From: Microcebus murinus
Lineage: Eukaryota > Chordata > Mammalia > Primates > Cheirogaleidae
Direction: 5' to 3'
Assembly (NCBI RefSeq): GCF_040939455.1
Contig: NC_134106.1
Span: 83,273,001-83,337,000, forward strand
Length of the DNA: 64,000 nt
Shown piece by piece: positions 49,166 to 61,548 of this stretch. The translations under genes and the position numbers were made by a program. The notes under the pieces were generated by a model. That model had not been told where the DNA came from and ran no database searches. It worked only from the letters and a program-made list of their open reading frames with translations. The stretch's first letter is position 1, and every line of letters starts with the position of its first letter.

Positions 49166-51645
49166 TGGGTATGTATATGTTTGTATAAGTACGGGACAAA
49201 ATAAGACTAAAATAAATATGATAATGCTAAAAAGCCCCCAAAACTTTAAATAGAACAGTAAAGAAGGGAATGAATTCCTGGTAGACTGAGTCATCTGAAC
49301 AAATGCATAGATTTCAAAGCGCTTATAGATGGGGTTCAAAACAGTATCCATCTCTTCCTCTAGGTCTCCTACGTGTTGCTCTATGGATATTCAGATTTAC
49401 AGTCATATACTAGTCAAACATAGTAGTTTATTTTTTAATATGAGCCTGTGTTTGAATGTCTTCATTCTTTGTAGGACACTAGTCCTATTATAAGCACTGA
49501 AATGTTTATGCAATGAACATTGTAGCATCTATTTATATATCTGTTGGAACCTAGTCCCTGGGAAAGTTCCTTTTAAACTAAAGGTCCTTTCAAGATAGTT
49601 ACGTAAGACCAACGGTCCCCTTGGCTCTGAAGTTACACTTGTAGCTTCCTTTAGGTACTCAATGCATTTTAATATAAAGCTTACTCTTTTCAATTATATA
49701 AGAATTACATGGTCAAAGAAAATATTTACAATATATAGGAAGAAGGGAAAGCCCCCCATTTCATGCCATACTAAACAATCACCATTAATATTTGGATGTT
49801 TACTTTCAGGATTTTAATGCACTTCTTAACATAGTGGTGACTAAAATAAATCTACACGTTTGTTTCCTGCTAAGAATACTTTTATGTACATAAATGTAAT
49901 TAATTAGGTGACTAGGTTTATTTCCACTTTGTATCTGGGGAATTACATCTGTTCAAGGACATTAAAAGAGGATCACCCACTACAATGAGCTATAATCTTT
50001 TTAATTTTGTGTGTGATGCATGTATTCATTTTAATTTTTTACCTGATGATGTCTAGATGAATAAAGGACAAAAATTAAAGCAGTATTAGTTACAGACAGC
50101 ATTTAACATTAACTTCTTTAATAGTAACTATATTAATACGCTCCGTTTAAAATCAGCCAATGGAGATTTAAGCATTAGCAAGTCCTGTTTGGAGACTTAG
50201 CAAGAATCATCAGCTTCCTGATAGTCAACTTTTGGGTTGAAGAGGTTTTTCAATGGAAATGTGTGCATTTGATGAATGCTAATTACATGGTTCCAAATCT
50301 TCTTTAGCCAATCCGTTTGCAGCTGTTATCCAAGTTATTTTATAAATGTCTGGAACAGCTGTCAACATTCTGAGAGGGAAGCTCTTCAATCAACGAATTG
50401 ACAGAAATGCAATAGTTAGATTTTTCTGAGCAGAAGGCAAGTGAACATAATATACGTCTCTTTAGTGATGTAGCCAGCAATGAAAGGGAACGATTGATAC
50501 TGCCGTTGTGTTTTAAAGTCTTGAAGAGAATTTTCATGCTCATGGGCATGGAAAAGATATTATAAGACTTGAATAGGAGACCCACAAAGTCAAATGGGGT
50601 GTTTGAGTGTCCTAAGGATACAAGCAAAGCAATCTTATTTCCCGTCAATAAGAATGCTTCTAGTGGTACATAGCAACATTGTAAATCATATTTTAATTAA
50701 AATTTTAGTACTTGTTGATGTTATTTGTTCATTGTCTCAATAAAACATTTTTAACAGATGACATCTGGACATTTTGCTTAATTTCTCTGCCTCTCTTTTC
50801 TCTATAAAATTCTTTAGTAAATCTAATCGTCAAGAAAGGCATCAGAATGACAGTTCTGGAAAATGAGGCCTTTTATTCTGCCTCCGAATCAGTGTTTTCA
50901 GAAAAGAACTGCCTTGATGCTGGCATTGGCCTCAATTCTGCACTAGAGAGACTACTTCCTACAAGAAGGCTTAGGTTACTTTTATTTACTTCTTGGCTAA
51001 GGTTGCAGCCTTAAGTGGAAAAATGAGCACCTGTTAGGAGCAGTGCTTTGGATGGATCAGAAATTAGACTGAATCCACTATGTCTTTTTATCTGCAAGTG
51101 GTCCCCAGATTTTTCTAGAACCACCATGACCTACTTAAAAGTAACCCAGTATTTTCCTTGCAAAAAGAAAGCCTCCTTTGCTCTGCGTTTTCATGTAACC
51201 ATGTTCCCACATGGACAGTCATAATTTGTCACATGTCAGTAGCCAAAGGACATAATTAGGGTGTGTAAGTTTGGGAAAGTCTTCTTAGTAAAGTCATGCT
51301 GGCAGAACACATATACTCATCCATGCAAAATTGATGCTGTGTTTCTAATGATCAAATATACAAAAACATTTTGCTGTTCGTGCTATTCCCTAATAGATGG
51401 AAATACCAAGAGTCGTTTTGTGATATCCCTGGGCAATTTTTCAAAATACACAAAATAATATTTTAACTTTCAAATGAAGATTAAAAACAGAAAGTTCTTC
51501 TTGTTGACTTTGAGACTTCCTTAATCATTACTGAATAAGTTTATTTGTTTCCAATTAATATTTCACTCCTCATTATATTTTTTTCTCTTTTCTCACTTAA
51601 CTAACCTACTTCCAGGGTTAGTTGCTCCATGGGACCACCACGAAG
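49166..51645. other. Longest stretch with little recognisable repeat
   Basis: About 2.5 kb in which I see no family, exon or RNA gene. The segment 50100-50760 has balanced composition and no repeat landmarks. It could be conserved noncoding DNA, but this is inference from the absence of repeats only. Confidence 0.45.
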
Positions 51646-52045
51646 CCATGGCCTAGTTTGGGTTCCCAGAAGGAGATCCTGAGACAAGGATATGCATGCA
51701 AGGGATGTATTCAGGAACCATTCCCAGGAGAAACCAAAAAGGGGGAGAGGAAAGCAGGACAGGGAAGGGGACAAAGCCATGCAAGGGTGTGAGCTCAGGC
51801 AGTACTCCTGGAGAAATGATTTGGCCTGACCTGACTACAAGTTCTGCCTCAGTTTATCTCAACTGGGAGCAAGAGAGCTGGGCTTTTATTGGCTGCCCCA
51901 TTACTAATAAGTCATGATTACATCCCCATAGGCTGTCGCATAAGTGCAGGCCAGTAGGGATGTAAACTCCCAGGCACTTCCTACTTTCCGTGCCTGTGCA
52001 CAAAGTGGCTCCAGTAGACCGTGGCAGGCCTCCAAAAAAGACACA
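51646..52045 (-). mobile_element. Possible old LTR, unassigned
   Basis: 'tgggttcccagaaggagat', 'cctgagacaaggatatgca' and 'aggaaagcaggacaggga' resemble the antisense 3' end of an old LTR. Its start resembles 30695-30715. Boundaries unclear. Confidence 0.4.
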
Positions 52046-52256
52046 GGTGTGGACGGTTAAAAGCACAAGCATGCAGAGGACACAGGAGGGGTGCACAGGA
52101 ATAAAAGAGATCCAGTTGAACCTGGCTGAGCTCCAACGGTGTCCATACATAGATATGTATGGCATGTGACAATATGCCTGGAACTGTCAAAGATAAATGC
52201 CCATACAGAAATCATGAGCTCTGTCTTAAGAGAAAAACACAGAAGGCATAGAGCAG

Positions 52257-52395
52257 AGATTCCTATGCCCATAAGAATCACCTGGGAAACATTTAGAAAT
52301 TCCAAAGCCCAGCTTATACCCCAGACCATTTGATCAGAATTTCTGAGCCTGGGGTCAGAGATGTGTCTTTTCAACATGTATCCTATGTTAAGATC
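52257..52395 (+). mobile_element. MER5-type hAT-Charlie fragment
   Basis: 'cccataagaatcacctggg', 'aaatttccaaagcccagct'-like core and 'gatcagaatttctgagcct' match the MER5A/B consensus. Ends are worn and no 8-bp duplication was identified. Confidence 0.7.
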
Positions 52396-53187
52396 CTTTG
52401 GCATAGAGCATGGTCTCAATATCAATGACACCTACAAAAAGATAGAGTTCCTTTCTTAAAATGGTTTTTGTTTATAATCCGTAAAACAAAACATTCTGCT
52501 CCTCAATACAATAATGTAGTAATGGAAAAATGTCTTGCTTTTGGAAAACATGTCAGTCTTTTTTCCCCATTAAGATATGATTTGGTATTTATTTAAAAAT
52601 TGTTTAGCTGGTTCAGGGACAAGCTATTAAGAGTTTCAGAGAAATTAACATGGAGAATATTTTATTATTTGTAAAATACAAAACAAAGGAGACTATTTAA
52701 AGAAATAATAAGAATTTTAGCCTTTATTTTATAAAAATAAAAGGGGGATTCAGGGAAGGTAAAAGAGTCAGAAACACCAGAGATCCATCTGCCTACCCAG
52801 ACAACAATTGCACTAGCAGCGTTTGTCTGATGTAATTATTCTGAAACTCTAGAGTCTATTAAAGGCTTGTAACATCCAGGGGAAGGCTTGGAAGGTAAAT
52901 TGCAGTTAATTTTTAGTCAACTTCTGTTCTTAACATGGCAGCAGCCACCTATTCCCAACCTCCAGCACCATGGCAGGCAGCTGTGTGTGCAACTTACAGG
53001 TGCCAGGGTACACAATGAGGAACTTGTCCTCCAAATATCGGAGACCTGTATCTGATCACTGATTGCTGCTTCTGGTCTTGGAGATGCAGTCACAGAGGTA
53101 AGCAGCCATTGTTGCACCCCTCCCTGCATTGTGTCAAGCCCTTCTCCTTCTGGCTGAAGTGAGTTCTGGGGGATTTAAAAGATTGGT
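52396..53187. other. No gene or clear repeat recognised
   Basis: About 790 bp without recognised features, up to the microsatellite. Confidence 0.45.
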
Positions 53188-53189
53188 TT

Positions 53190-53280
<91 letters not shown>

Positions 53281-53364
53281 CTCTTCTTTCCCTCCCTCCC
53301 TCCCTCCCTCCCTCCCTCCCTCCCTCCCTTCCTTCCTTCCTTCCTTCCTTCCTTCCTTCCTTTT
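53188..53364. repeat. Compound pyrimidine microsatellite (TTTC)n(CCCT)n(CCTT)n
   Basis: About 94 bp of nearly pure TTTC units, a short break, about 40 bp of CCCT units, then about 34 bp of CCTT units. The one-strand pyrimidine run of 177 bp generates the 154-residue plus frame (Leu/Ser/Phe/Pro repeats) and a Lys/Glu/Arg minus frame, neither of which is a gene. Confidence 0.98.
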
Positions 53365-53429
53365 GTTTTATTCCCCTCCTCTATTATTCTGTTTTCCCCC
53401 TTCTCGGAGTCAGACATTAAAGCCTAGGA

Positions 53430-55925
53430 CCTTCAAAAGTAACCATATATACGGGGAAATTAGAAAGCGACTGTGTGTGCATGCCCGGGGAAAGGCACGG
53501 GCTCAGAGAAAACCTGAGAAGACCTTAAGTTTACACCCAAGGTTGATCCTTGGCACAGAGACAGACTATAACAATCAAAAAAGAAAAAAATAAATAAAAA
53601 ATCATCAAACCCTGGGGAAGGGGGAAAACCTAATTTCCACAGTTACTGATTCAATGTCCAGTTTCCGACAAAAAATCACAAGACATACAAGGAAAGTAGG
53701 CAATTCAAAAGAAACAATAACAACAACAGAAATTGTCCCTGAGAAAAACCAGACAGTGGACCTACTAGACAAAGACTTTAAACAATTGTTTTAAAGATGC
53801 TCAAAGAACTGAAGGAAGATGTGGAGAAAGCCAAGAAAATGTATGAACAAAACAAAAATAACAATAAAGATGCAGAACGCCTACAAAAAATACCAAACGA
53901 AATTCTGGCACTGAAAAGTACAATAACTGAAATGGAAAATTCACTAGAAGGATTTATAGGCAGATTTGAATAGGAAGAAGAAAGAATCAGTGAACTTGAA
54001 GATAAGACAATTGAAAGTATTGAGTCTAGGCAATAGAAAGAAAGATAGAAGAAAAGTAAAAAGAGCTTAGGGCGTATGTGGGACAACATCAAGCAGACCA
54101 ACACATGCACTTTAGGAGTCCAAAAGGAGAAGGGAGGGAGAATGGAACAGAGAGATTATTCACAGAAATAGTGGCCAAACACTTGCAAATTTGATTACAA
54201 ACATAAATATAAACATCCAAGAAGCTCATAAAACTCCAAATAGGATGAACACAAAGACACCCACACCAAAACAGATTATAATCAAATCTGGCAAAAGCCA
54301 AAGATAAAGAGAATCTTGAAAACAGCAAGAAGAAAAGCAATTTGTCACATATAAGTATCCTTAGCAATATAATAATAGGCAGATTTCTCATCAGAAACTA
54401 CAGAGGCCAGAAGGCAGTGGGCTGATATATTCAAAGTGCTGAAAGAAATACTGTCAACAGAATCCTATATCTAGAAAATTGTCCTTCAAGAGTGAGGGAG
54501 AAATTAAGATTTTTGCAGATAAACAAAGCTGAGGGAGTTTATAATCATTAGTCCTGCCCTGCCAGAACAGTTTAAAAAAATACTGCAGGTTAAAAAATAT
54601 ATACTGCAGGTTGAAATAAAGGACATTAGACTGTAACTCAAAGCCATATGAAGAAATATAAGATCTCAGTGAAGGTAAGTACATCAGCAATTATAAAACC
54701 TAGTATTGTAAGACCAGTTTGTAACTCTACTTTTTGTTTTTTACATGATGTAAAAGACTAATACATGTTAAAAAACAATTATTAGTATAAAAGTTAGTGT
54801 TATTATAACTTTGATTTGTATCTCCACACTTTGTTTTCTGCATAATTTAAGAGACTAATGCATAAAACACAATTATTAGTTTATGTTATTGGACATATAT
54901 TGTATATGTGTAATGTATAAAGATGTAATTTGTAACATCAATAACTGAAAAGAGTAGAGAATGCACTGTTAAAGGAGCTGTGTTTTATTTTTATTGAAGT
55001 TAACCTGGTATAAATTCAAATTAGTGTGTTATAACTTTAGGATGTTAAATGTAATGCCTATGGTAACCACAAGGAAAATATCTATAGAACATACACAACA
55101 GGAAATGAGAAGAAAATTAAGCTATTTTACTACAAAAACAAACAAAAAAACTAAACACAAAAAAGACAGCAATGTAGGAAATAAGGGACCAAAAAAAACT
55201 ATCAGACATATAAAAAACAAAGAGCAAAATGACAGAAGTCTCTCCTTACTAGTAATTACTTTGAATGTCAATGGATTAAACTCTCCTATCAAAAGACAGA
55301 GATTGACAGATGGATAAAAATGAAATAATCCAACTGTATGGTATCTACAAAAGACTCACTTTAGATCTAGAGACACAAATAGATTGAATATGAAACATTG
55401 GATAAAAGATTTTCAGTGCAAATAGTAACAATAGAGCAGCATTATTTGCAATAGCTACAACATGGAAACAACCTAAATATCCCTCAATGGATGAACTGAT
55501 AGGCAAAATGTGGTGTACACATACAATGGAATATTATTCAGCCCTAAAAGGAAGGAAATTCTGACACATGCTACGTGTCTTTCCTGCATAGATGAATGTT
55601 GAGGCCATAATGGTAAGCAAAATAAGCTAGTCACAAAAAGACTAATATTGTATGATTCCACTTACATGAGGTTCCTTGAATAGTCAAATTCAAAGAGGTG
55701 GAAAGTAGAATGATTGTTGCCAGGGGTTGAGGAGAGAAGAGAATGGAGAGTTATTATTTAATGAGCTCAGAGTTTCAGTTTTGCAAGACAAAAAGAGTTC
55801 CAGAGATGGAATGTGATGATGATTGGATGACAATATGAATGCACTTAATATCACTCAACTGTGCACTTAAAATGATTAAGATGGTAAATTTTATGTTATG
55901 TATATTTTACCACAATTTTTTAAAA
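53430..55925 (+). mobile_element. L1M with ORF1, start of ORF2 and 3' end; internal deletion
   Basis: In sense order: an ORF1-like part ('gaactgaaggaagatgtgg', 'gaatcagtgaacttgaaga', 'aaacatccaagaagctcat'), the ORF1 C-terminus ('ctacagaggccagaaggca'), inter-ORF sequence, an ORF2 start ('tcaatggattaaactctcc', 'gattgacagatggataaaa'), then a jump at 55434-55439 to the ORF2 3' end ('agcagcattatttgcaata') and the 3' UTR ending 'tattttaccacaattttt'. Most of ORF2 is missing. Frames are broken. Confidence 0.88.
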
Positions 55926-57170
55926 AAGGAAAAAAGCAAAGAGACATGACTATCAAGTTAAGAGAGGGAATAATAAGTCAATCAAGGAAAATGGCAAGGA
56001 AATGATAGAAAGGACATCTCAGTCAATTGTTTTTCTAAATCCTCATTTACTCACTCCTATTCTGAATTTGGAGAATAAACTTGAACCACCTGGCCAAAAG
56101 AGTATTTCGTGAAATCTGGATGCCAATTCTTAGGCAAATTAGCATTTGTAGTGATGAAATTATTTCAAAAAATATTAAAGGATTTTTTTCATACCATTTA
56201 GGGTATTGGATATTTTAGATTCTTTCTCTTTCTCTGTGTATGTGCAAAGAAATTGAAAACACCTAAGAAGTTTAAGAAGTAATTCTGTTTTCATGAAAAA
56301 TCTAGCTAGATAACATTTTGTTTTTCCTTGGAAGTATTAATTTTAATGATATTAATAGGAGAATTTTTTTTCTCAACTGTGCACTTAAAAATGGTTAAGA
56401 TGGTAAATTTTGTGGTTAAAATAACACTTTTCCATTGTTAACATGTTTTTAGCACTTAAAACATGCAAGCCAATGTATCTAAATTTAATACAGTTTCTGG
56501 TATGCTTAAAATCTAATTAGGTTGTTGTGAGACTCAAAATGTAAAAATGCTTTGAAAAACATAAATTATTGAATAATATGAGGTATGAATTTAGTTCTAA
56601 GTATAGTTACAAATCTAATTTTGGAAAAGAATCTTACAAAGTGGAAATTTATAAAATAAAAAATGGAGTTGTATAGAATGTGCAATACATTCACTTTAAT
56701 TATTTCCTAAAGGTGCTGAACTTTGGGTACTTCAATTAAATAACCATTACAATAATTAATTTATAGAAATACACAGAATCTGAGTCTGTATGCAAAATAA
56801 AACGGAAGTTTCTACACATATCTGAAGGGAAAATGAAACACCAGTGAATTTTTTAGGGAAGGAAAAATCAGTTGTTCTTTATAAGGAATAAAATATAAGC
56901 AGAAAAAAACCCTAGTAAGGGAGGAAGGCATTTGCCAAACAACTGGCAGTTCTGCTTGTTATCCTTCACCCCACATCACAGAAACAAAGCCACATCAAGG
57001 ACATGCTATTTGCAAAACCGTCATTATGACCATTACAATCTGATTAATCACGTTGCATTTGCCTTGCTTTGAGAACTAAGATGCTATTTTCTAAGGCTAA
57101 AGAAAGCATCTTCTGTGGGAGCAAAACTCTTCAATGATACTTTTCTGTGCAATAAAAATAGAGATGAACT
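55926..57170. other. A/T-rich; one stray L1 3' UTR scrap
   Basis: 56373-56416 ('tcaactgtgcacttaaaaa', 'ggttaagatggtaaatttt') is a second short copy of the L1 3' UTR seen at 55857-55895. The remainder shows nothing recognised. Confidence 0.5.
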
Positions 57171-57178
57171 CATTAGAC

Positions 57179-57556
57179 CAGCAGTCCCCAACCTTTTGGG
57201 CACCAGGGACAGGTTTCCTGAAAGACAATTCTTCCACACACTGAGTGGGGGGGGGGGGGATTGAGGGGAGGATGGTTTCAGGATGATTTAAGCACATTAC
57301 ATTTATTGTGTACTTTATTTCTATTATTATTACATTGTAATATATAATGAAATAATTATACAACTCACCAGAATGCAGAATCTAATGCCGCCGCTGATCT
57401 GACAGGAGGTGGAGCTCAGGTGGATGCGAGCGATGGGCAGTGTCTGTAAATATAGATGAAGCTTTGCTCACTCACCTGCTGCTCAGTTCCTGCTGTGCAG
57501 CCCAGTTCCTAACAGGCCATGGTACCAGTCCGCAGTCTGGGGGTGGGGGACTGCTG
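57179..57556 (-). mobile_element. hAT-type MITE with intact 8-bp target duplication
   Basis: Ends cagcagtcccc and ggggactgctg are inverted repeats. The flanks cattagac (57171-57178 and 57557-57564) are a perfect 8-bp duplication, the signature of hAT transposase. The 378-bp interior has no frame. It includes 'caggccatggtaccagtcc' and 'cctgctgtgcagcccagtt', matching a common mammalian MITE in antisense, plus a G14-class run at 57246-57259. Family name not certain. Confidence 0.92.
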
Positions 57557-57837
57557 CATTAGACCCCATACAGTCACTGTAGCAAGCAGTCCTACCCTGA
57601 GTTAACTAAGCATCAAAATAGCTAGCTGTCAGTATAGATAGAAGGTGCACACAAACGTACTCACAAATTCTCAATTTGTATACATTCTCGATTTAGGAGA
57701 AAGAAACTAAATGACAAAATTGTAAAAGGTACTATCTACATGACATGAAAAGATCAGAGAATAATCAGTATATAAATCTTCACCATTGAAAGATGGTAGA
57801 GATAGGAGAAAAAGACAACTTATGTGTTACGTAGACA

Positions 57838-57950
57838 CTCATTCAACCAACAGGTATTTATTGATTGCCTAGTATGTGCAAGGCATAGTCTTGGGCTGGG
57901 GATACAATATACACAAAACAGACATAGATATCTTGCCCTCAAAGGGTTTG
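57838..57950 (-). mobile_element. L2 LINE 3' end
   Basis: 'cactcattcaaccaacagg', 'tatttattgattgcctagt', 'atgtgcaaggcatagtctt' and 'ctggggatacaatatacac' follow the antisense L2 3' end. Confidence 0.75.
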
Positions 57951-59324
57951 AAAAGAACCTCAAATTCCTCTCATCTAACCGTCTAGTAGATGCTTAAGCC
58001 CACTTTGCAATATCCCAACAACCCAATCCATGGGTGTTGCAAAAAGTAAACTTGCTTGCTCAACAGCAATTCCAAACCTTCCATAAATAAACATTTATGT
58101 CCCAGGTTCTAGACACTGGGTGCTCTTTAGAAAACTGTGAGGAACAGAGCAGCAAGCAAAACAGTTTAAAAAATCACCTCCCTCCTGTACTGCTAAAGAC
58201 AAAAAGTTAAAGACTCTCTTGCAAGCTAGAATTCTAGATATGATTCACTTTCTACTGATTGAAGTCACCCACATGAGACTTGAATATCTAACTGAATTAA
58301 GTAGGAACAGAGGACAGAGCATGAGGCAGAGCAAAGCTGGTGCAGTTCACAGTGGAGACTGTTGTTTTAGGGGCTGGAGGTGTTCTCTAAGTTCAGCTTG
58401 ACCCACCTTCCCTTGCAATGATTTTGTAGGTTAGTTAATACCCAGTGTAAATCTCTTTCTACTGAAACCAACTATAGTTATTTCTGTTGCCTGCAACTGA
58501 GAAAAAACTGATGCAATATTATTAACCCAATGCTTGTGCCTATTATTGTAGCAGAATCTCTCCCTGCTGCTAGGAAGGTGTACGTCTCCAATACTGAAAA
58601 ACAAAAGATGATGAAAGCTAAAATTCTATTGTTTTTCTCATGTTCTCTCTTTCTAACAATAAGCCAAATGTATATTTATCTTTTAAAAATCTAGCAGTCA
58701 TGCTAATTTGTACTATCAGTTTTATCTTCCCTGCTATAAACTCCATGAGCTTGTTGAGTTTCTAAATTGAACTCCTGATTTTGACAACATAAAGAAACAC
58801 TTTGCCCTGGTTGGATAAGAAGTTATAAACAATATGAATATTTGACAAGTGCATGTCCTGAGGTCAGCAATCTATATCTAAATGGCACTGGAAAGACAAC
58901 TTAGATGACAGGAAAGCATGGATTTACCATATCAGCATAGATATTTCATAAGTTTCAAAGGTCATTAAGAATGAAACGCTAATAGCTTGGTCAGAAAATT
59001 GATATGCTTATTTCAGGAAATCTATATTTCCCAGGATAAAATGTTCCTTTGAGTCTAAAGCCAAAATAGCATCATGCAGGTGTTTACAATTTAATCACAG
59101 CAAATTCTATTCATAAAGAGATGAGGTAATTTAATCACGTACCAGGCTGTGATATCCTCATGGAAATTGGACACAATTTCAAATACCAGATATGATACTT
59201 GATTTTGGAAAACACTTGGAAAATGGTCCAGAAATGTTTCTTCAGTGGAGATAGGAAAGGTACTTATGAATCTTTTAAAGATATTGAAGAATAATTTTAA
59301 TCACATGATTTGATAAATTGAGAT
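57951..59324. other. Mostly unassigned; possible LTR end
   Basis: At 58430-58520 the run 'agttatttctgttgcctgc' and 'aactgagaaaaaactgatg' resembles an old LTR 3' end in sense. 58100-58160 is weakly L2-like. Nothing else is recognised. Confidence 0.4.
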
Positions 59325-59340
59325 AGAAAATTCTGCTTTG

Positions 59341-59408
59341 CCCAATGCTATATGTATACAAATCATGATGGAATAAAGTGTGAGTTGTACTGTGTTTTTT
59401 AAAAAAAA
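59341..59408 (+). pseudogene. Micro-retrocopy: last 60 nt of an unknown mRNA plus poly(A)
   Basis: The 68-bp insert is flanked by a perfect 16-bp duplication, agaaaattctgctttg, at 59325-59340 and 59409-59424. It contains AATAAA at 59372-59377, then 23 nt, then an A8 tail. This is the layout of a polyadenylated mRNA 3' end, so L1 machinery appears to have copied only the last 60 nt of a transcript. The source gene is not recognised; no coding part is included. Confidence 0.8.
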
Positions 59409-59424
59409 AGAAAATTCTGCTTTG

Positions 59425-60499
59425 TAGGTATTATAAAATGGGGTAGCTTAATTGCTTTCAGAGAGTTTAGAATTGGTTCTACATAAGAGTAATGAAATGA
59501 ATTAGATGGTTTCTTTATTTTTGATTTGCAACTCTATAAAACATTTAGAAAATAAAACTATCTTGATCCATTTGCCAGGAAGTAATGTTTTCTTTCTTCA
59601 ACTCCTAAATTACTTTGCAATTCTTTTAAGACTCTATCATGGTCTTCCTAGAATTATCACGTTCACGTAGATTATCTTTTTTTCTCCTATAAGCTTATAA
59701 GCCTCTGAAAAGTAGGTATCATTTTAATACTTAGATGTTTCCTGTCAACAAAGCCTTGCAAAGCATATATCAATAAATATTTGTTGACAAAGATAAAATC
59801 ATCTGTGGGTAGATTAAATTCTTACTTTAATTCCTAAAATACCAAAATTCCACTTTCCAGCTGGGCAGCAAAGTCAGCAGGGATGTTGGGTAGAATTATC
59901 CATGTCTCCAAATCATGAAATATCCAGCTCCCAGTTGGCCTTCCTAGAAGAATCCTTTAGATTCTAGGGGCCCAACATTCCTGGCTCTCTTTGAGTAGGT
60001 AAAATCTGAACAGTTCTGAGGTTCCTATTTGTATCAGGAAGCATTTGTCAAGAGCATATGTGTAGCACTGATGGCAGGTGCTGTGGAAAGCAAGGATGTC
60101 ACATGAACATGGGAATAGGCTGAAGTAGGACACCAAGGGCAGTGGGGATGGGGTGAAGGGGTAGTGTGTGATCAACCAAAAGCATCTACATTTAACTTCC
60201 CCATATACCCCCAAAACACTGAGCAGGCCAAAAAAACCCACAAAAAAACCAAAAACCCAAACATATCCATAGGGCAGTCAGTTTTTGACCTCTGAAAAGC
60301 AACAGAGGCAAATAGAATCTCATGTCCTTATGAAGGAGATGGGATGGGTGATAACAGTGAGACATCAGAGTTCACTGGAGCTGAAATAGGACAAGTAAAC
60401 TGGGTCCCTGCAGAGAATGGTCACAGTAAGCAGATGGCATCGATACAGGCCAGAGTGAGGGTCCTGGACCGGGTGTTCTGGACGGGAGTGTTTGGTGTG
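59425..60499. other. Mostly unassigned; L2 end fragment
   Basis: 59690-59795 resembles the L2 3' end in sense ('tatatcaataaatatttgt'). An A/C-rich low-complexity run lies at 60228-60260. Frames at 59957-60241 and 60344-60604 show no family resemblance. Confidence 0.45.
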
Positions 60500-60692
60500 T
60501 GCACTCCAGTGTCACATGGCCCAGCTCCATCCCTTGCTCATCATGGGATCTTGTTTAAGTTATTGAACATCTCCACGTCTCAGCTTCCCTACGGTCTAGT
60601 GTGAGATACTAACAGTACCTTCCTTAGAGGGATGGTCTCCTGACCAAATGATATAAAACTTTTAGGGTGCATAGAATAGTTCTCAATTAATA
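60500..60692 (+). mobile_element. MIR SINE
   Basis: 'cccttgctcatcatgggat', 'cttgtttaagttattgaac', 'tctccacgtctcagcttcc' and 'atagaatagttctcaatta' follow the MIR core and 3' part in sense. Confidence 0.72.
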
Positions 60693-61448
60693 CCATACAA
60701 TAATATATAATGTGCTTCAAAATTTCTGTTATATATAATGTGTGTTTATATGTGTATGTATGTACAATTTATGTTATTCTCCTTACATTTCTTAGAATTG
60801 TATCCCATGATCCATCTCAATCCACAATGTCCCTCTGCTAGAGACACAAGAGATATGTTGCCCTTAGCTTTGCTTCTTCAATAGATTAAGAATGAAAATA
60901 ACACTTCAGAACGTTTCTTACTTTTCATACCTGAATCACAATCTTCTACTTAGTTACAGTTTCAGCTGCTCAATGTCTTAGAAGCAAAGCACTTTTTCAG
61001 TTGCCACCCTGCTGTGTAAAGTGGTACTTCCTCTATTTGTCCTAAAATAGTCTCTTTTATGCCTGAAGGAGTTTCACTTTGGTTTTAGTTGTTTGGAATT
61101 TGATTAAGTCTCTATTTATTTTCACCATGTCCTTTGTGATTTTATTGGATCTCAATTATATTGCTTCTTCACATTCATGTTTTTCATTCAGAAAGTCCTG
61201 GTATCCTGAATAATTCCAGTCTACAAGTGTGGCTCATTTAGTTCTTTTTTGCTAGATCTCCTTTACCTCCACTCATCGTTCATCACAGGGGAGTCCTCTA
61301 TTGAGTCCAAATCCATGGGTGAAAGAAATACCCATGATGCCACACACCATTCTCTACACATTGTTATTTCAAATCAGGGAACCAATCAGAATTCTATTAT
61401 CCTATCACAATACTACTTTCATTGTGTACATGCACTTTTGCTGCTGTC
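60693..61448. other. No gene or clear repeat recognised
   Basis: A/T-rich, with a TA/TG-rich patch at 60660-60770. Nothing else. Confidence 0.45.
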
Positions 61449-61548
61449 TTTTGAGATGGGCTCTTGCTATGTTGCCCAGGCAGGAATCTGATCCTCCTGC
61501 CTCAGCCTCCTAAGTAGCTGGGACTATAGGTGCACCACCATGCCTGGC
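61449..61548 (-). mobile_element. Alu monomer fragment
   Basis: 'tttgagatgggctcttgct', 'atgttgcccaggcaggaat' and 'cctcctaagtagctgggac' to 'ccaccatgcctggc'. A single arm with an internal loss, so an old monomer or a deleted dimer. Confidence 0.7.

Noticed and set aside
53129..53593. 154-residue plus-strand open frame
   Set aside because: It is the (TTTC)/(CCCT)/(CCTT) microsatellite read in frame; the product is Leu/Ser/Phe/Pro repeats with no domain.
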